A DNA stretch of 64,000 bases, taken from assembly GCA_001566295.1 (NCBI GenBank), contig KQ964258.1, positions 620,001 to 684,000 on the forward strand. Reading direction: 5' to 3'. Both the position numbers and the translations under genes were made by a program. The notes under the pieces are model-generated. The model was not told the origin of the DNA. It made no database searches and saw only the letters and a program-made list of their open reading frames with translations. Within the stretch, counting starts at the first letter, position 1. The number at the start of each line of letters is the position of its first letter. Shown one piece after another: positions 20,419 to 32,028 of this stretch. This DNA is from Microdochium bolleyi. Taxonomy: Eukaryota; Ascomycota; Sordariomycetes; Xylariales; Microdochiaceae.

Positions 20419-22709
20419 CGAGGGTTACTGTTGTGGCTTTCGAACAGAACTAAGTCTCTTCTACTGGCTGTGAGGCTGTGGCTCGAGAGTATAGTGTTCC
20501 AACTCGGGTGCATCGGTACGCTTAGGTTTGGGGCAGTCAGAGGTCGCTTATGTCCGTGGCCATGGCACGAGTGATAAGATGCGTTCATGGAGCCTCACTA
20601 TTTGCCAGGAATCAATCATGCTCGAGGGGCAAGTATTGTTTGTCCTGACCTTGGGAATTGGCGGAAAACGTTCTAGTTCACGAGGTGAGACATAGTGACG
20701 TAGCCACGCATCAAAGCAGCTTACATATCGCTCTCCCCGTCGGAGAGAAGTTCAAGGCCATCCTGTCCGAGATGGATATCTTGAGAAACCTGTCTAATAT
20801 TGTGCGCAGGTGGGCTTCGTGGGTGGGTTTGTTGCGAGGCGCGGAACGGCCTCGAAGGCAAAAGCGGAACTGCCGGGATCACTGACAGTGTGCGCGGATC
20901 AAGTGGTAGATTCGCTGTCAAGGCAATCGACCGGTTGCAACGTGTTCGCAGTATGGCATGCAGGCGTGCCATCCTTGCTCCTCCACTGTGGTGCCGTTGG
21001 TCCCCCGCGGCTCAGGCCGAGACCGTCTTACACGTCACTCGATCAAAGTCCCGGGGATCCTGGCCCTGCTCCTGCGAGCATGTAGTCTTATGTCAGGAAC
21101 GCTGGTTTGGGCTGCACGCAAGGCGGAATGTGATTGATGCACTATGGCCGCATGCAATGCTGCAGGTCGATATGTTCCGGGGCTGCGTTGAAGAAGCCGG
21201 GGTGAAAATCGCATGGAGCAGCAATGCCGTCTTGGGGGACACGTATTTCCAACCAAGCCATGGCCAGTGCCATGGAGGACAGTTCAGACGCACATGTGGG
21301 AGCACCGAAGGAGCAGAATTGATGCAGGCGAATCGTCAAGGCCTGTTTCTGGCCCTTGAAGCTCTCAGGGGTCGTCACGGACTTTGTGCTGGTGGTCGAC
21401 TGGCAGATGGCCCGTGCGACGAGACGACAGCCAACAACATGGGGCTCAAGCCGGATGGACTACCCGAGGTAGGGGTGCAGAAGATGTTTGCTGTCTGGCT
21501 TGATCAGGTTGGGCTTTGGCCCGACCAACAGGCGCCCTTGTCCACTACCCCAACGTGTTCGTGGGGGCCCTGTTCCGGGTGTGTCAAGACTTTAGAGGAA
21601 CTGGCGAATTTCTGGAATCGTTCCGACAGGGCTCGCCGGGCACTCTGGGCAAAGGTTCCAGGGACGGCGGCCTGATGAGCTGGTGTGACGAGGCCGTCTT
21701 GTTGGCGCGCGCTTCTGTACCGCGCCGGCTGTGGGGCATTGGGTCAACGCACATCCGGATCCGGCTATGCACGTAATCTGCAGTGGCCAGGACTGTCATG
21801 GCTTGCGAGTTTGTCATTGGGATGATCGGGTGCTTTGATGGACGAAACGAGGGCACGTTGGGTTGGCAATTGCTGGTCGGTCGCATCTTTGCTTTCTGCC
21901 CCGACACACAATGGCTTGATCTTGAAGACCGGGCAGCCAAGTGCTGAAGTCGCGCCTTCCTCAGCAAAGCAACAACGACCGAGGGCGTGATTACATAATG
22001 CAAGTGCCCTCGAGACCGCGTCACGCGGCAAGTCGCTGGCAGTCCGGTTCAGGACTGAAAGGACGTCCATGTAACGATGCTCTCGGTTCACTGAGCATCC
22101 TGGAAGCGGGCGCGTGGCCGGCCTCGATCTAGGTCACAAAGACGAGTCGTTGTGCGTGGGAGCAAGCAACTGCTCGAGTCACATGTATCTCAAACAATGG
22201 GCAAGGGAGGAGGTGGTGCCTGGCCTCGTGACGTCGCCCGGTGCCTCCAAGTTCCAGCCCAAGCCCAGAAACCTCGCAAGGCTGCCTCTGTAACCCCTGC
22301 CTCATCAACTTCATCCTCATCGCCTGCCTCGCCTCTCTCTTCCTAAGACTCCTCCGTCCTGTGAATTTCCCGGACCGCAGCTGCATACCCGCCCAAGCAC
22401 GCCCTGAGTGCCAGCTCGTCTCCCTGGCGCATTGCACTCTTCTGCGCCACCTCCTCGCGACACCAGACACATCACCAGGTGTCATCGGGCCACCTCCCGC
22501 TGTCGTCTCTTCGTCACACTCCGCCCACGCAGCAGGACCCCTGGCGGCAGCGACCGCCCACTCCTGCCAGCTCAAGGGTCCGTCGATCCTAGATCCTGGA
22601 TCCCAGATCATCGTACCTCGAGTATCCCCATCCAGGCCAGCAACTCGTCTCGCCCCTGCAACATCTCGCATCTCGCATCTCGCATCTTCGAGCTCTTTGA
22701 GTTGCGCCC
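20419..22709. other. Intergenic region and promoter side of the F-box gene
   Basis: About 2.3 kb. A 291-codon plus-strand ORF at 20800-21675 is present but reads like unselected GC-rich sequence (Arg, Cys and Trp scattered, no domain). The last 500 bp are pyrimidine-rich, with a triplicated ATCTCGC motif near 22665-22690, consistent with the 5' UTR and promoter of the downstream F-box gene. Confidence 0.4.
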
Positions 22710-24008
22710 GTGGTCATGTCTCCGTCATCAGCAAAGCTCCGTGGAGCCATGACGGCGCAGCGACCCCCGAACTCTGACCTTGCTGTCTCTGCAGCCCACA
22801 CAACGCAGCCTGGCACGCTGTCGCTGCAAGCATCTCGCGACCCGAACCCACACGGTACCTCACAGGCACAAGAAGGGACTGAGCTGCCGGCCACGACAGA
22901 TACATGTTTTGATGCCCAATTCTCGTCATATCTTGTACGGCTGGCCAGCACAGCAGGGAAGCCCCAGGTCCCAGTGACCGCCCATGACGGAAGCTTCAGC
23001 ATCTCCTCATTCGCGAGGTCTGTCGAAGGCGATGTCGTGCTCAAGCCCGGGAGGCGTGGCATGCCCTATCCCCGACTGCTGTCATCGCCAGACCTAGACA
23101 ATATGCCGAATGAGATACTGACGCACATCTTCAGCTATCTCGACGTTTGTGACTTACTGACAACCTCTCGGGTATGTATCAACACTTTATTTTGCTGCAG
23201 ACGTCAAGTAGGGGGATTCCTCCGCTTTTCCTTGCCCTGCACACTCTGGAATTGCAGCATGAGCACAAATATTGTGCTTGCCTACGAAAGGTTCACAATA
23301 TCCCCAAGGACGAAAATATTGAGATACTGAAAGGCTGTGATCTTGAAGGGTGCATGGCCATCGAAGACATCAAAATTGTGGCTCGATTCCACGGACGCCA
23401 TCAAGGACGCACCTGTGACTCAGCGAATACCTTGAACTATCCTCGACAACAAGGCGTTGCTCGGATACTCCAAGCCATCAAGCTTCTAAGAAGATGCTAA
23501 CTTACAGCTGCTGCAGACTAGCCACCACTTTCGCTCGCTGTCGCTTCAACCGATCTTGCATGCTTTGCGCCTCCAGTATGTCAGAACTGCGCTACCTCCG
23601 CTCCTTACGTCGCCCTCGCGACCGACCCTTGCCGAGCTAATCGCCCGCCACATCGTGCTCACAAACACGACGCTGGCGTCACGTCGTCTCGGCCACAACC
23701 TCGTCGCGATCCGCCTGTCTCGACGCCTTCCCTATCGTCCGTCAGCCGAGACGCTCGTACAGCGTGGTGTCCTCCCGCCCGAGTGCGTCGAGGGAACTGT
23801 CGCGCCAGGGCTGGTGGCCCGCAAGAGAGCTGTGGAGAGGGAGAAGCTCAAGGATGGACTCCGGCGCTGGATCGGCGGGGCGTGGCGCGGCGAGGTCCGA
23901 GAGAGGGGAGAAGGTGTTAGAAGGTGCGACGAGAGGCTGGGAACTGGTCGAGTCTGGCGACTTCGCAAGTTCTGGGAGCGCGTCGCGGGCGGCGAGCCGG
24001 TAGCTTGA
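22710..24008 (+). CDS. F-box protein with RPEL-like segment
   Basis: Two exons, 22710-23171 and 23517-24008, give 317 residues. The 345-nt intron has a GTATGT donor, a good branch site (GCTAAC at about 23496) and a CTGCAG acceptor, and interrupts the F-box itself. Joined, residues about 132-170 read LDNMPNEILTHIFSYLDV...LLTTSR|TSHHFRSLSLQPILH, a clear F-box. Downstream, RPSAETLVQRGVLPPE resembles an RPEL motif, followed by a basic amphipathic helix (VARKRAVEREKLKDGLRRW). F-box proteins recruit substrates to SCF ubiquitin ligases through Skp1; RPEL motifs bind G-actin in other proteins. An actin link here is only a suggestion. The N-terminal 120 residues are low-complexity. The gene is convergent with the GDP-mannose pyrophosphorylase gene. 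Confidence 0.8.
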
Positions 24009-24451
24009 CGACACGAAGCCACGGCCACTCTCGGCAAGAAGTCGAGTTGCCCAACAGGTTTGTTTTGAAACATCATTTCGGGAGCCAGTAGTCTTTGTTA
24101 ATTACACAGTAGCGTGGGCGTTAGCAGTGTTCTGTAATTCAGCTTCGCAATAGCTCTTGATTTGTCAGATACAATATCACAATCATGATTCTGTGATACC
24201 CTCCGGTGAAAATGCTGCAGAATGCTAAGCGCTGTGCTGGAAGGCCAGTGTGATCCCGGCAGAATACATCGACTCTCAACGCCATAAAACTGCCATTGCG
24301 CTTTGATTACTGGTAATTCCATTTTCAGCTCTTCGGCTTGCGGCAAGGATCCCATCTCATGCTAGTAGTTCCTATTTTCGCAACTTATCATCAGGAGGCG
24401 AATGAATGATGATTCATTAGGCTGACAAGCTCAGGTGCCCTATCCCGCATT
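24009..24451. other. Convergent intergenic region
   Basis: 443 bp between the stop codons of the F-box gene and the GMPPA-like gene, relatively AT-rich, presumably both 3' UTRs. No gene is seen. Confidence 0.6.
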
Positions 24452-26102
24452 TTACATGATGACCTCGTTGGCAACGTCCTGTAACAGTGTTAGCATGGTA
24501 CAGGATCTACTAGCACTCAATTGCTCCTAAGCCAAGGGAGTTACTTACCCGCTTGAGCTCCTTGAAGGGCAGGCAGACGCAATTCTGGACGCGGACCTCG
24601 TCGCCGACGCCAGTCTCCTTGCCGAGGATGGTGATGCTCTGGACCTTGACACCATTCTTGATGATGCTGGTGGTGTGGCTGGTGACGGGTGTCGGCGTGC
24701 CCTCGACACGGGCCCAGGCGCCAACGCGGCTGTTCCAGCCAACAATCGAGTACAGCACGCAGGCGTCGTGCTTGATCTCGGCGTCCTCGAGCACGATGGA
24801 CTCCTTTACGCGAACTCCCGGGCCGATGACAGCGCGGGGACCGATGGAGACGTTGGGACCCAGCTTGGCAGTCGGGTCGACCTGCGCAGTGGGGTGGATG
24901 AAGACGGGCGCGATGATGTTGGCAGACGGCTTCGCGAGCTCCTCAGAGCCCGTCTGCGCGGCCTTTTGCAGGTACAGTGCGTTGGCGGGGACCGCAGAAC
25001 CGGCTGTCTTGATCTGCCGCCAGAAGTCCTTGGTCTCGTACACGTAGAACTGCTTGCTGTCGGCCATGTCGCCGAGGATGTCCTGCTCGAGGCGAATGAC
25101 CTCGTTCTTCTTCTCCTCATCGTCGTCGTCGGCGGCCATGAAACTGGATTCCAGGTTCTCAGAGGACGGGTAGGAGACCAGGCGGGGGCGCTCGGTCCTC
25201 CGCTTGATGGCCGTCCTGATGCTGGGAAAGATGGCCTCAGTGCTGAAGAGATAGACGCCGCAGTTAATAAGGTTCGAGATGTGGCTTTCAGGCTTCTCGA
25301 CATAGTGGAGGACCCGACGCGAATGCTGGTCGGACACGATGCAGCCAAAGTTGCTCGCGGCGTCCTCGCTGACCCGCGTGCCCAGAATGACGGCCTCAGC
25401 GTCCCGGTCGTCGAAGAGCTGGGCCATTTCGTTGAGCGGGAACGAGCAGCAGACGTCTGAGTTGAGGACGAAGATGCGATCGGGACGGCCCTTGAGGATG
25501 GCGTCGCGGAAGTGGTACAGGCCTCCGGCCGTGCCGAGAGCCTGGTATTCGCGGAGGTACTTGATGGGAAGGTTCGGGAACTCGGAGGCGGAGTCCTTGA
25601 TGAAGTCTCTGAAGACAGACTCGTCGTAGTATCCGATCATGATGACTTCTTGGATCGACGGGACCTTGGCAATGGCCGTCAGGCAGTGCCAGACAATCGG
25701 GTGACCGGCGACATCGAAGAGAGGCTGCGGAGGAGCAAGAGTTCGATCAGCTGCTTGAACGTCATGGCTGCTAATAGTTATGCCAGCAAGATTTGGCAGC
25801 GGTGATGGGCGGCTGGGGAACCAGCGAAGTACTGCTCACCTTGGGGACGTCAAGTGAGAGAGGGCGGAACCGAGTGCCTCTGGAAGGACCACCGACCTAT
25901 CACCGAGACATTAGTACATCTAGTCAAGCATCTGCGAAAGCAGCTTAATGAGAGGCAGCTGGCAGGGCAGAGCTGCTCAGTGCCTGTCATTGCCAACGCT
26001 GGTATCAACAAGATCGACGTTGCATACCAGGATGATGGCCTTGGTGCCCTTGCCAGCGCCGGCGCCGGCCTTCTCGCGGACGGGAACCTGAAGCCCAGGC
26101 AT
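24452..26102 (-). CDS. Mannose-1-phosphate guanylyltransferase, alpha-subunit type (GMPPA)
   Basis: Four exons on the minus strand: 26102-26028, 25896-25840, 25724-24549 and 24478-24452, coding for 444 residues. The nucleotidyl-transferase signature GGPSRGTRFRPLSLDVPKP is split over exons 2 and 3. LNSD (residues about 131-134) and EKP (about 187-189) are the expected substrate-site motifs. From about residue 312 hexapeptide repeats (VFIHPTAQVDPTAKLGP, VSIGPRAVIGPG) form the left-handed beta helix, and the protein ends in VANEVIM, encoded by a 27-nt last exon. The sequence resembles the alpha (regulatory) type rather than the catalytic yeast Psa1/Mpg1 type, by its GGPSRGTR motif and greater length. 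The enzyme complex makes GDP-mannose from mannose-1-phosphate and GTP for glycosylation, GPI anchors and wall mannan. Confidence 0.92.
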
Positions 26103-26708
26103 CGTGGAGGCTGTATCGTGGTGCTGGATTCCGACTCGTTGATGTCGTTGCGGGCAGGTAGAGTCCGATGAAGCTTGTCTCCGAGATATTCTGGAAGAAC
26201 TCAGTTGAAAGAAAAGGGGTCTTGGTGAGGCAGTTCTTCAAGATTGTCGGCACCCGAAAGTTCGCTAACAAGGTGTCTCCTTTGTCGTGGCTTCGAGGCG
26301 GCCGGGCGGTGAGGGGCCAATAGCTTGCCACCAATTCAGGGTACATGCTGGCCCGCCTCCCTGTCGACGACATGCTGCCCCGCCTATGAGGCTACTGGTG
26401 GTGTCCCCAGGGGACCCCACCTTGCAAGGACCAATATCACCATCGTATCACAAGATGCTTGACAGGGGTCCATGGTTCGGGCACAGGATATGCTCAACTT
26501 CGAACGGGGAGCAGTCAGTCAAGGACCAGCGTGTCTCAACGGCTGACCAGACGTATGGAAGCTCGGGATACAGGGACAATGGTTCAACACCTCACGGCAT
26601 TGGAGGGCATGGACTCCATTTCACTGGATCGCCATTCATGTCGTTTCACTTGATTATCATCTAGTGGTCTATCCTCAAGCCGTCTATGACTTGTGTTCCG
26701 CTCAGACT
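26103..26708. other. Intergenic region between GMPPA and proteasome genes
   Basis: 606 bp, upstream of the GMPPA-like start and downstream of the proteasome gene stop, both genes on the minus strand. It should hold the GMPPA promoter and the proteasome 3' UTR. No gene is recognised. Confidence 0.55.
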
Positions 26709-27659
26709 CTACTTATCTTCCGCGCTCTCGTCCTTTGCCAGGTCATGCTCCTTCAATAAAGCGGTGATTTCGTCAGCACTCCAGAGTCTGTGGTAGATCT
26801 TGCCATCCTTGGTCTGGCCAACAGTTGCGAACTCGACTATAGAGCAGGGATGTTAGTTTCAAGAGTCCTGGTGTGTTCTTCGCGATGGGGACTTACGCTT
26901 CTCGCTACTCAGCTTGGTGGAGTCCATTGTCTTGCTGAGCACCTTGACAGCCATGCCGCAGGCCTCCTTGAGTGTACAATCCTCCTTGTAGTCCTGCTTG
27001 AGCAAGCTTGAAGCACTAGCGTTGTTTGCACCAACACTTGTAGCCTTCCAGCCGCCGTAGTTCCCCGAGGGGTTGCTGAGGTAGAGCTGGAACTGTCTTT
27101 GTTGATCCCAGCCAGCATAGATGAACGAGACACCGAACGGCCGGAGTCCTCCGTGTTGGGTATATCCTTGCTTGAGATCACATAGCCTTCGCACGAGCTG
27201 TTCGCAGGGAATGTCTTCGTTGTACGTCAGGAGGTACTTCTGGGCGGCTTGTCGGGCGTAGTTGATGAGGATGTTGGCGTCGGCGGTCATGCCCGCTACG
27301 GCGCAGATCATGTTGCTGTTGGGAAACAGTTAGTAACTGCGAGTGACCCTATGCCTGCATGAACATCGCATGCCAGGCGAGATGACATACTCATTGAGGA
27401 TGTAGAGCTTCTCAGCCGACGTGTCCTGCTCTAGCAGTTTGGATGTGACCTTGCGCTCGGCAGCGAGTACTATGCCGTCCTTCGCAAGGATGCCGATCGC
27501 TGTTCCAGCGTGTGAGATGGCCTCAAGGGCATATTCGACCTGATAAAGCCGTCCCTCAGGGGAGAAGATGGTAGTCTAGCCACGCATGTCAATTGCGTCT
27601 TCTTTGCAAACCTGGGAAACGTCGTGATCACGTACTCTTGAATCGTAGCGGCGAGACAT
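26709..27659 (-). CDS. pre9: 20S proteasome subunit alpha-3 (Pre9/PSMA4)
   Basis: Four exons on the minus strand: 27659-27636 (24 nt), 27575-27391, 27315-26897 and 26836-26709, giving 251 residues. Introns are 60, 75 and 60 nt with GTACGT, GTATGT and GTAAGT donors. The N-terminus carries the alpha-subunit signature: RRYDSR, then TTIFSPEGRLYQVEYALEAI. The body (MICAVAGMTADANILINYAR, GGLRPFGVSFIYAG, YLSNPSGNYGGWKA) matches alpha-3 closely. The protein ends in an acidic tail (AKDESAEDK). Alpha-3 is part of the outer heptameric gate ring of the 20S core; it has no protease site. Pre9 is the one non-essential 20S subunit in budding yeast. It is divergent from the Bye1-like gene. Confidence 0.96.
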
Positions 27660-28892
27660 GATGCTGGGGCGTGGGTGGCCACGCGAGTTCGCTTTTCGGA
27701 TGGGAAGAGGTGAGGCACAGAGGACCTTGATTGAAGGTTGAAAAAGCCGCGGGTGGTCGTAAGAGCGCTTCGCAATCGTGGTCGCACGTCCTTGGCTGTG
27801 GATGGGGGTTGATGTGTTGATGGAGCATCCCGCTTGATGCTCACTTCATGTGCATCACCCACCAAGACTGCCGACGCAATCCCACCTGGAGCTAGGCAGA
27901 GCTCCAAGACGTGTACCGCTGCGAGCTCCCGTGGCCCAAGCTCGGGCCTTCAGCGAAGCGGGGCACCCTGGCCGCAATTGGAAGCCGATGATGACTCAGC
28001 AGCTGTCGTTCGTGAAGCCCGCCTGCCTGCCAGAGCTTACCTACGCGAGGTAGCCTGCAAGAGCAACCAATGCCCCCGCACTGCTGGTTCCATGGTTTGT
28101 TCGTGCTGCAAACTCCGCAGAACGGGCGCACCCGCCTCCCTCCACTGCTTGACCCAGCCAGCCATCGAGAGAGGTGCTCCCACCCAGCTCCTGCCTTCTA
28201 CACCACCCAGCTCGCCACTGTCGCCATCCGGATCTCGAGAGTGCGTGGGCGCTTGATTGCGCGCACATTTCCGTCTCCTCTGCGACGCCCTCGTGCACTG
28301 GCAGCCCTCGACGCCTGGGCCGGTTCTTGCAGCCTCTGATATACCGATCTCGGCACGGGACACGCGCGCCAGCGACAAGCACAGTGCCGCAAACCTGGTC
28401 TTCCACCTCATTAAACCCTGTCGCGTTGCGCAAATCCTCGTCGCGTCCTCGGATCTGACCGTCGCCTCGCGTCTCCTCCACCTACATACCACCTTCTCCT
28501 CACCAACGAGACAGCTCGCAAGGCCCGTTTCTTCCGCTTCTCGGCTCACTGCGATTCTTGATCGCAAGGAGGATTGGAACAGGCCGTGATTATCCTTTCG
28601 AGGACGTTGGTGCTCTGATAGCTTGCATCATCTCTACCAGGCCATAGTTGAATTGCGATCACGTAGATGCCATGATTGCCTGAAGTCTACGCGCTGCACC
28701 CTTCCACTCCCTTCAGCACACGAAGTAGTAGTAATCCGGTGTGTCAACGATCTTTGTACGCTGCACCGGCAACTCCACGCGGTAGCGACACCAGGAAACA
28801 CTTGTCGCATCGTCCACACAAACCACTACGAGGCTGGCCACGCACGACGGCAGCGCTCGGTGACGACGACACGGGGAGAAAGAGTTAACAAT
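27660..28892. promoter_or_regulatory. Divergent promoter region, proteasome alpha-3 and Bye1
   Basis: 1.2 kb separates the start codons of two divergently transcribed housekeeping genes and must hold both promoters and 5' UTRs. Several upstream ATGs precede the Bye1 start. I could not identify a convincing proteasome-control element. Confidence 0.55.
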
Positions 28893-31800
28893 ATGTCTGG
28901 TAAGCACTACAATCTTTCCTGTCCTCAGTATCTGTCTGGCCTAGCCACCGCAAACTCCGGCTCCCAGCAACTGGAGTGGCTTATTCTCCAGACGGTGCAT
29001 ACCGTCCGTTTCGATCGGTATAGGAACGAGATCACATCTTCGTCCTGCGATTACGATGCTGACTTATCCAAATCACTCAGAGCCGGAACCGCGTCGATCC
29101 GTTAGAGCTACGAAAGGACAGCACACAAAGGCCTTCGACGAACTAGGCGACGGACCAGACATGAAGAAGCGTCAGACGAAGAAAGGCGGCAAGAGGTCGG
29201 CCCAGAAGGAGGAAGCTCAGGACGAAGACGAGGAAGTCATACGCTGTATCTGCGGCGCGACGACGCAAGACGACGACGATGCGAACGAGCCATGGATCGC
29301 CTGTGACAAGTGCGGCGCGTGGCAGCACAATGTCTGTGTCGGCATGAGCGTCTTCACAGAGGACTTGACCAAGGACTACTTCTGCGAGCAGTGCGCCCCT
29401 GACGACCATGCCGAGACTCTAGAGGCTATTGCGAAAGGGGAAAAGCCGTGGATAGAGCGACGGCAGAAGTACGAGGATGACAAGAAGAAGAAAAAGGGCA
29501 AGAAGGGCAAGGGCAAGCGCGTCAGTGATGGGCGCGAGAAGGACCAAGGACGATCGTCGCCAGAGACTGCCTCGGCCACGAACAAGAACAAACTATCGCC
29601 GACGCCGGACATCAAGAAGGAGGATGTTTCCCAGGAACCTGCTGCGGCTTCTTCCAAGGGCAAGCGGAAGTCTCGCGACCATTCGCAAGGCCCGCAAACC
29701 AAGGTCCAGAAGATTAACGAAATGCCGGCAGTCCCGGCACCCACGTACCCTCCTTACACGCCACCCGAAGATCTCGTCGGCGCCATTGCTGAGCTAGAAT
29801 CTGTCCGACAACAGAAGGCTAAGGCTCTTCTGAAGTCGCTTGATGTCGCTCTTGAGCAAGCAGAGAGGAAAGGGTTGTACAAGATGCCCGCTGACACCAC
29901 CAAGAAGGCAGTCACAGAGCGTCTTGCCATTGAGATCGAACACGCCTTTCACAATGCCCACGGTACTAACGCGGGTGCTGCAGCGCAGCTGAGGACACTG
30001 GTCTTTAATCTCAAAGGCAATGTGGATCTGTCCGCGCAATTGTTCAACAGGACGCTTCCCCCACCCTCTTTCGTCGTCATGACGGGCGAGGAGCTTGCGA
30101 ATAAGGAATTGCAGAAAGAGAACGCCGAGCTCAAGGCCCGCGCTGAGAAGCAGTCGATATTGCTGCAGGACGAGGGTCCACGGATGAGAAGGACACACAA
30201 AGGAGACGAGGTGGTGGAAGGTGACTCTTACACAACCGCAACAGAGGAGGCGCCATCAGCATTGCGCCGACCGGATGCTATGGATGTGGACACCAACGAA
30301 ACCGAGCCCAATGAGAAGGCCAAGACGCCAGGCGCACCTCTTCGAGTGGACACAAACGCGGCATCGACCTCCAACAAGCAGCAGCAGAACTTCGATATCG
30401 GCAAAGTGTTCAACAGCGTACGCTCTCCTACAGCTTCCCACCAGCGCAGGCAGTCCACGCAAGTGCAATCCGCTGGACCAGGTGAAGATGCGGATGTCGA
30501 TCGCCTGCTCAAGGATGGCACTGAGTCGCCGCCGTACTCTCCCACCGAGAACATCGACCCAGATGTCGTATGGAGTGGCCCCTTGGTTATGACAAATATT
30601 GCAGATGTCTCGGTATCAGCCAAGCACGTTGGTGGTGCTGATCTGAAGAAGGCGAAGGACATTGAGTGGACCGACTTGATCCCTAGTGTCCTGACTGTTG
30701 CAGGCCGCATCCCCGAGGACAAGGCGATTCCATACCTCCTCGCAATGCGGTACAACAACCAGATCGACCTTATTTTCACCAGCCTCACGCCCTCAAACAT
30801 GGGCGACGAGATCGCCAAGAAACAGTTCACCGAGGTCATCACATACTTCCAGTCTAAGAGGCGGTATGGTGTCGTGGGAGACAAGAAGCTCGGCAATGTC
30901 CGGGACACTTACCTTATCCCCATAGCAGAAGGCGATGGCCCCTTGCCCGACCCCGTCCTGAATATTGTTGACCACAAGATTCCGCTGAAGCGCACCGAGC
31001 CTATGCTCCTAATGGTGTTTGTTTTCCGCGACGAGAAACAGGCCCAGATCCCGCTGGACCAGCAGAAGGCGGAGCTGCAGAGTGGGAGCCCGACGGCTAG
31101 CAGCGATCAGAGCACGCCGGCACCGCATCGCCACTCCATTGCACCTGCACCAGGATACTCGCCGGCAACACCGCAAGCGCCGCAAGGTCCGATGAGTGGT
31201 GTACACCCAACACCGCCTCCGCAGTACTCCCAGACGCCAGTACCACCCCCGACAATCCCGGGCCAGCATCAGCAGCAGCATCAACAGCCTCATCACGCGG
31301 CTCCTCAGCATCAACAGCAGCAGCAGCAGCAACAACAGCACGCCCCTCCTCATCGTCCTCCGCAGCCCCAACAGCCCCAGCACCCAGTAGGCCGGCCGGC
31401 TATTGCGCCGCACGACCCCAACGCGGCGGCTATGCGCGCTGCACAGGCCGAGGGCGAGCGGAAGGCCCGGGAGGTGCTGGGTGAGCTGTTTCTGAGCGCG
31501 ACTGTGACGTTCCTCCTCCCCCATGCCGCCAGGATGAAGGAAGGCGAGTGGAACGCCGTGAAGCGCTGCCTGGAGCGCGACCCGCGGGCACGAGACGACC
31601 TCCCCTTACTTAGTAAGCTGCTCACAGAGGAAGGCAATAACGCCCGACAGGCCGGCCAGCAACAGCAGCAACAACAACAACAACAACAGCAGCAGCAGCA
31701 GCAGCAAGGAAGTACCGCAACGCCTCAGGGCGTCCAAAAGACGATGGCTTCCGCTACGGCGAGGCAGTCGAGCCCGGCCGGGCCTCGTCCTAATGTGCCA

Positions 31801-32028
31801 CATCAGCAGCAAACGCAAGTCATGCATGGCAAGCAACAAGGGCACCCTCCTCCTCCGCAGCAACAACAGGGACATGGACAACAGCAGCAGCAAGCCCACG
31901 CAACGGCTTCTCGCGGACCACAGTCACAAACGGGGTCGGTGCAAGGGCAGCAGCAATCACCACCGCCACAACAGCAGCAACAGCCGCAACAGGCACAACA
32001 GGCAGCACCGTCGCAGCCGAAAGCATGA
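28893..32028 (+). CDS. bye1: Bye1-like transcription regulator (PHD, TFIIS-like, SPOC)
   Basis: Two exons: a 7-nt first exon (28893-28899, ATGTCTG) and 29081-32028, giving 984 residues. The intron is 181 nt (GTAAGC...CTCAG, branch site GCTGAC). The protein starts MSEPEPRRSVRATKG. A PHD finger spans about residues 55-110 with ligands Cys58/Cys60, Cys77/Cys80, His85/Cys88 and Cys104/Cys107. A TFIIS central-like domain follows (about 230-360, ending in a coiled coil), then a SPOC domain (about 497-657). The C-terminal 300 residues are Pro/Gln-rich with polyglutamine. In budding yeast Bye1 binds H3K4me3 through its PHD and RNA polymerase II through its TFIIS-like domain, near active genes. Homology rests on the three-domain order; the long Gln-rich tail is an addition relative to yeast. 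Confidence 0.93.
31657..31707 (+). repeat. CAG/CAA polyglutamine tract
   Basis: 17 consecutive Gln codons, a mixture of CAG and CAA, in the C-terminal part of the Bye1-like protein. Shorter Gln runs lie upstream (about 31,268-31,340) and downstream (31,800-32,000). CAA interruptions should limit slippage. Confidence 0.9.

Noticed and set aside
20800..21675. 291-codon plus-strand ORF
   Set aside because: Translation looks like unselected sequence, no recognisable family.
27670..27690. PACE-like proteasome control element (GGTGGCCAC)
   Set aside because: Only 6 of 9 positions match the yeast GGTGGCAAA element; too weak to annotate.
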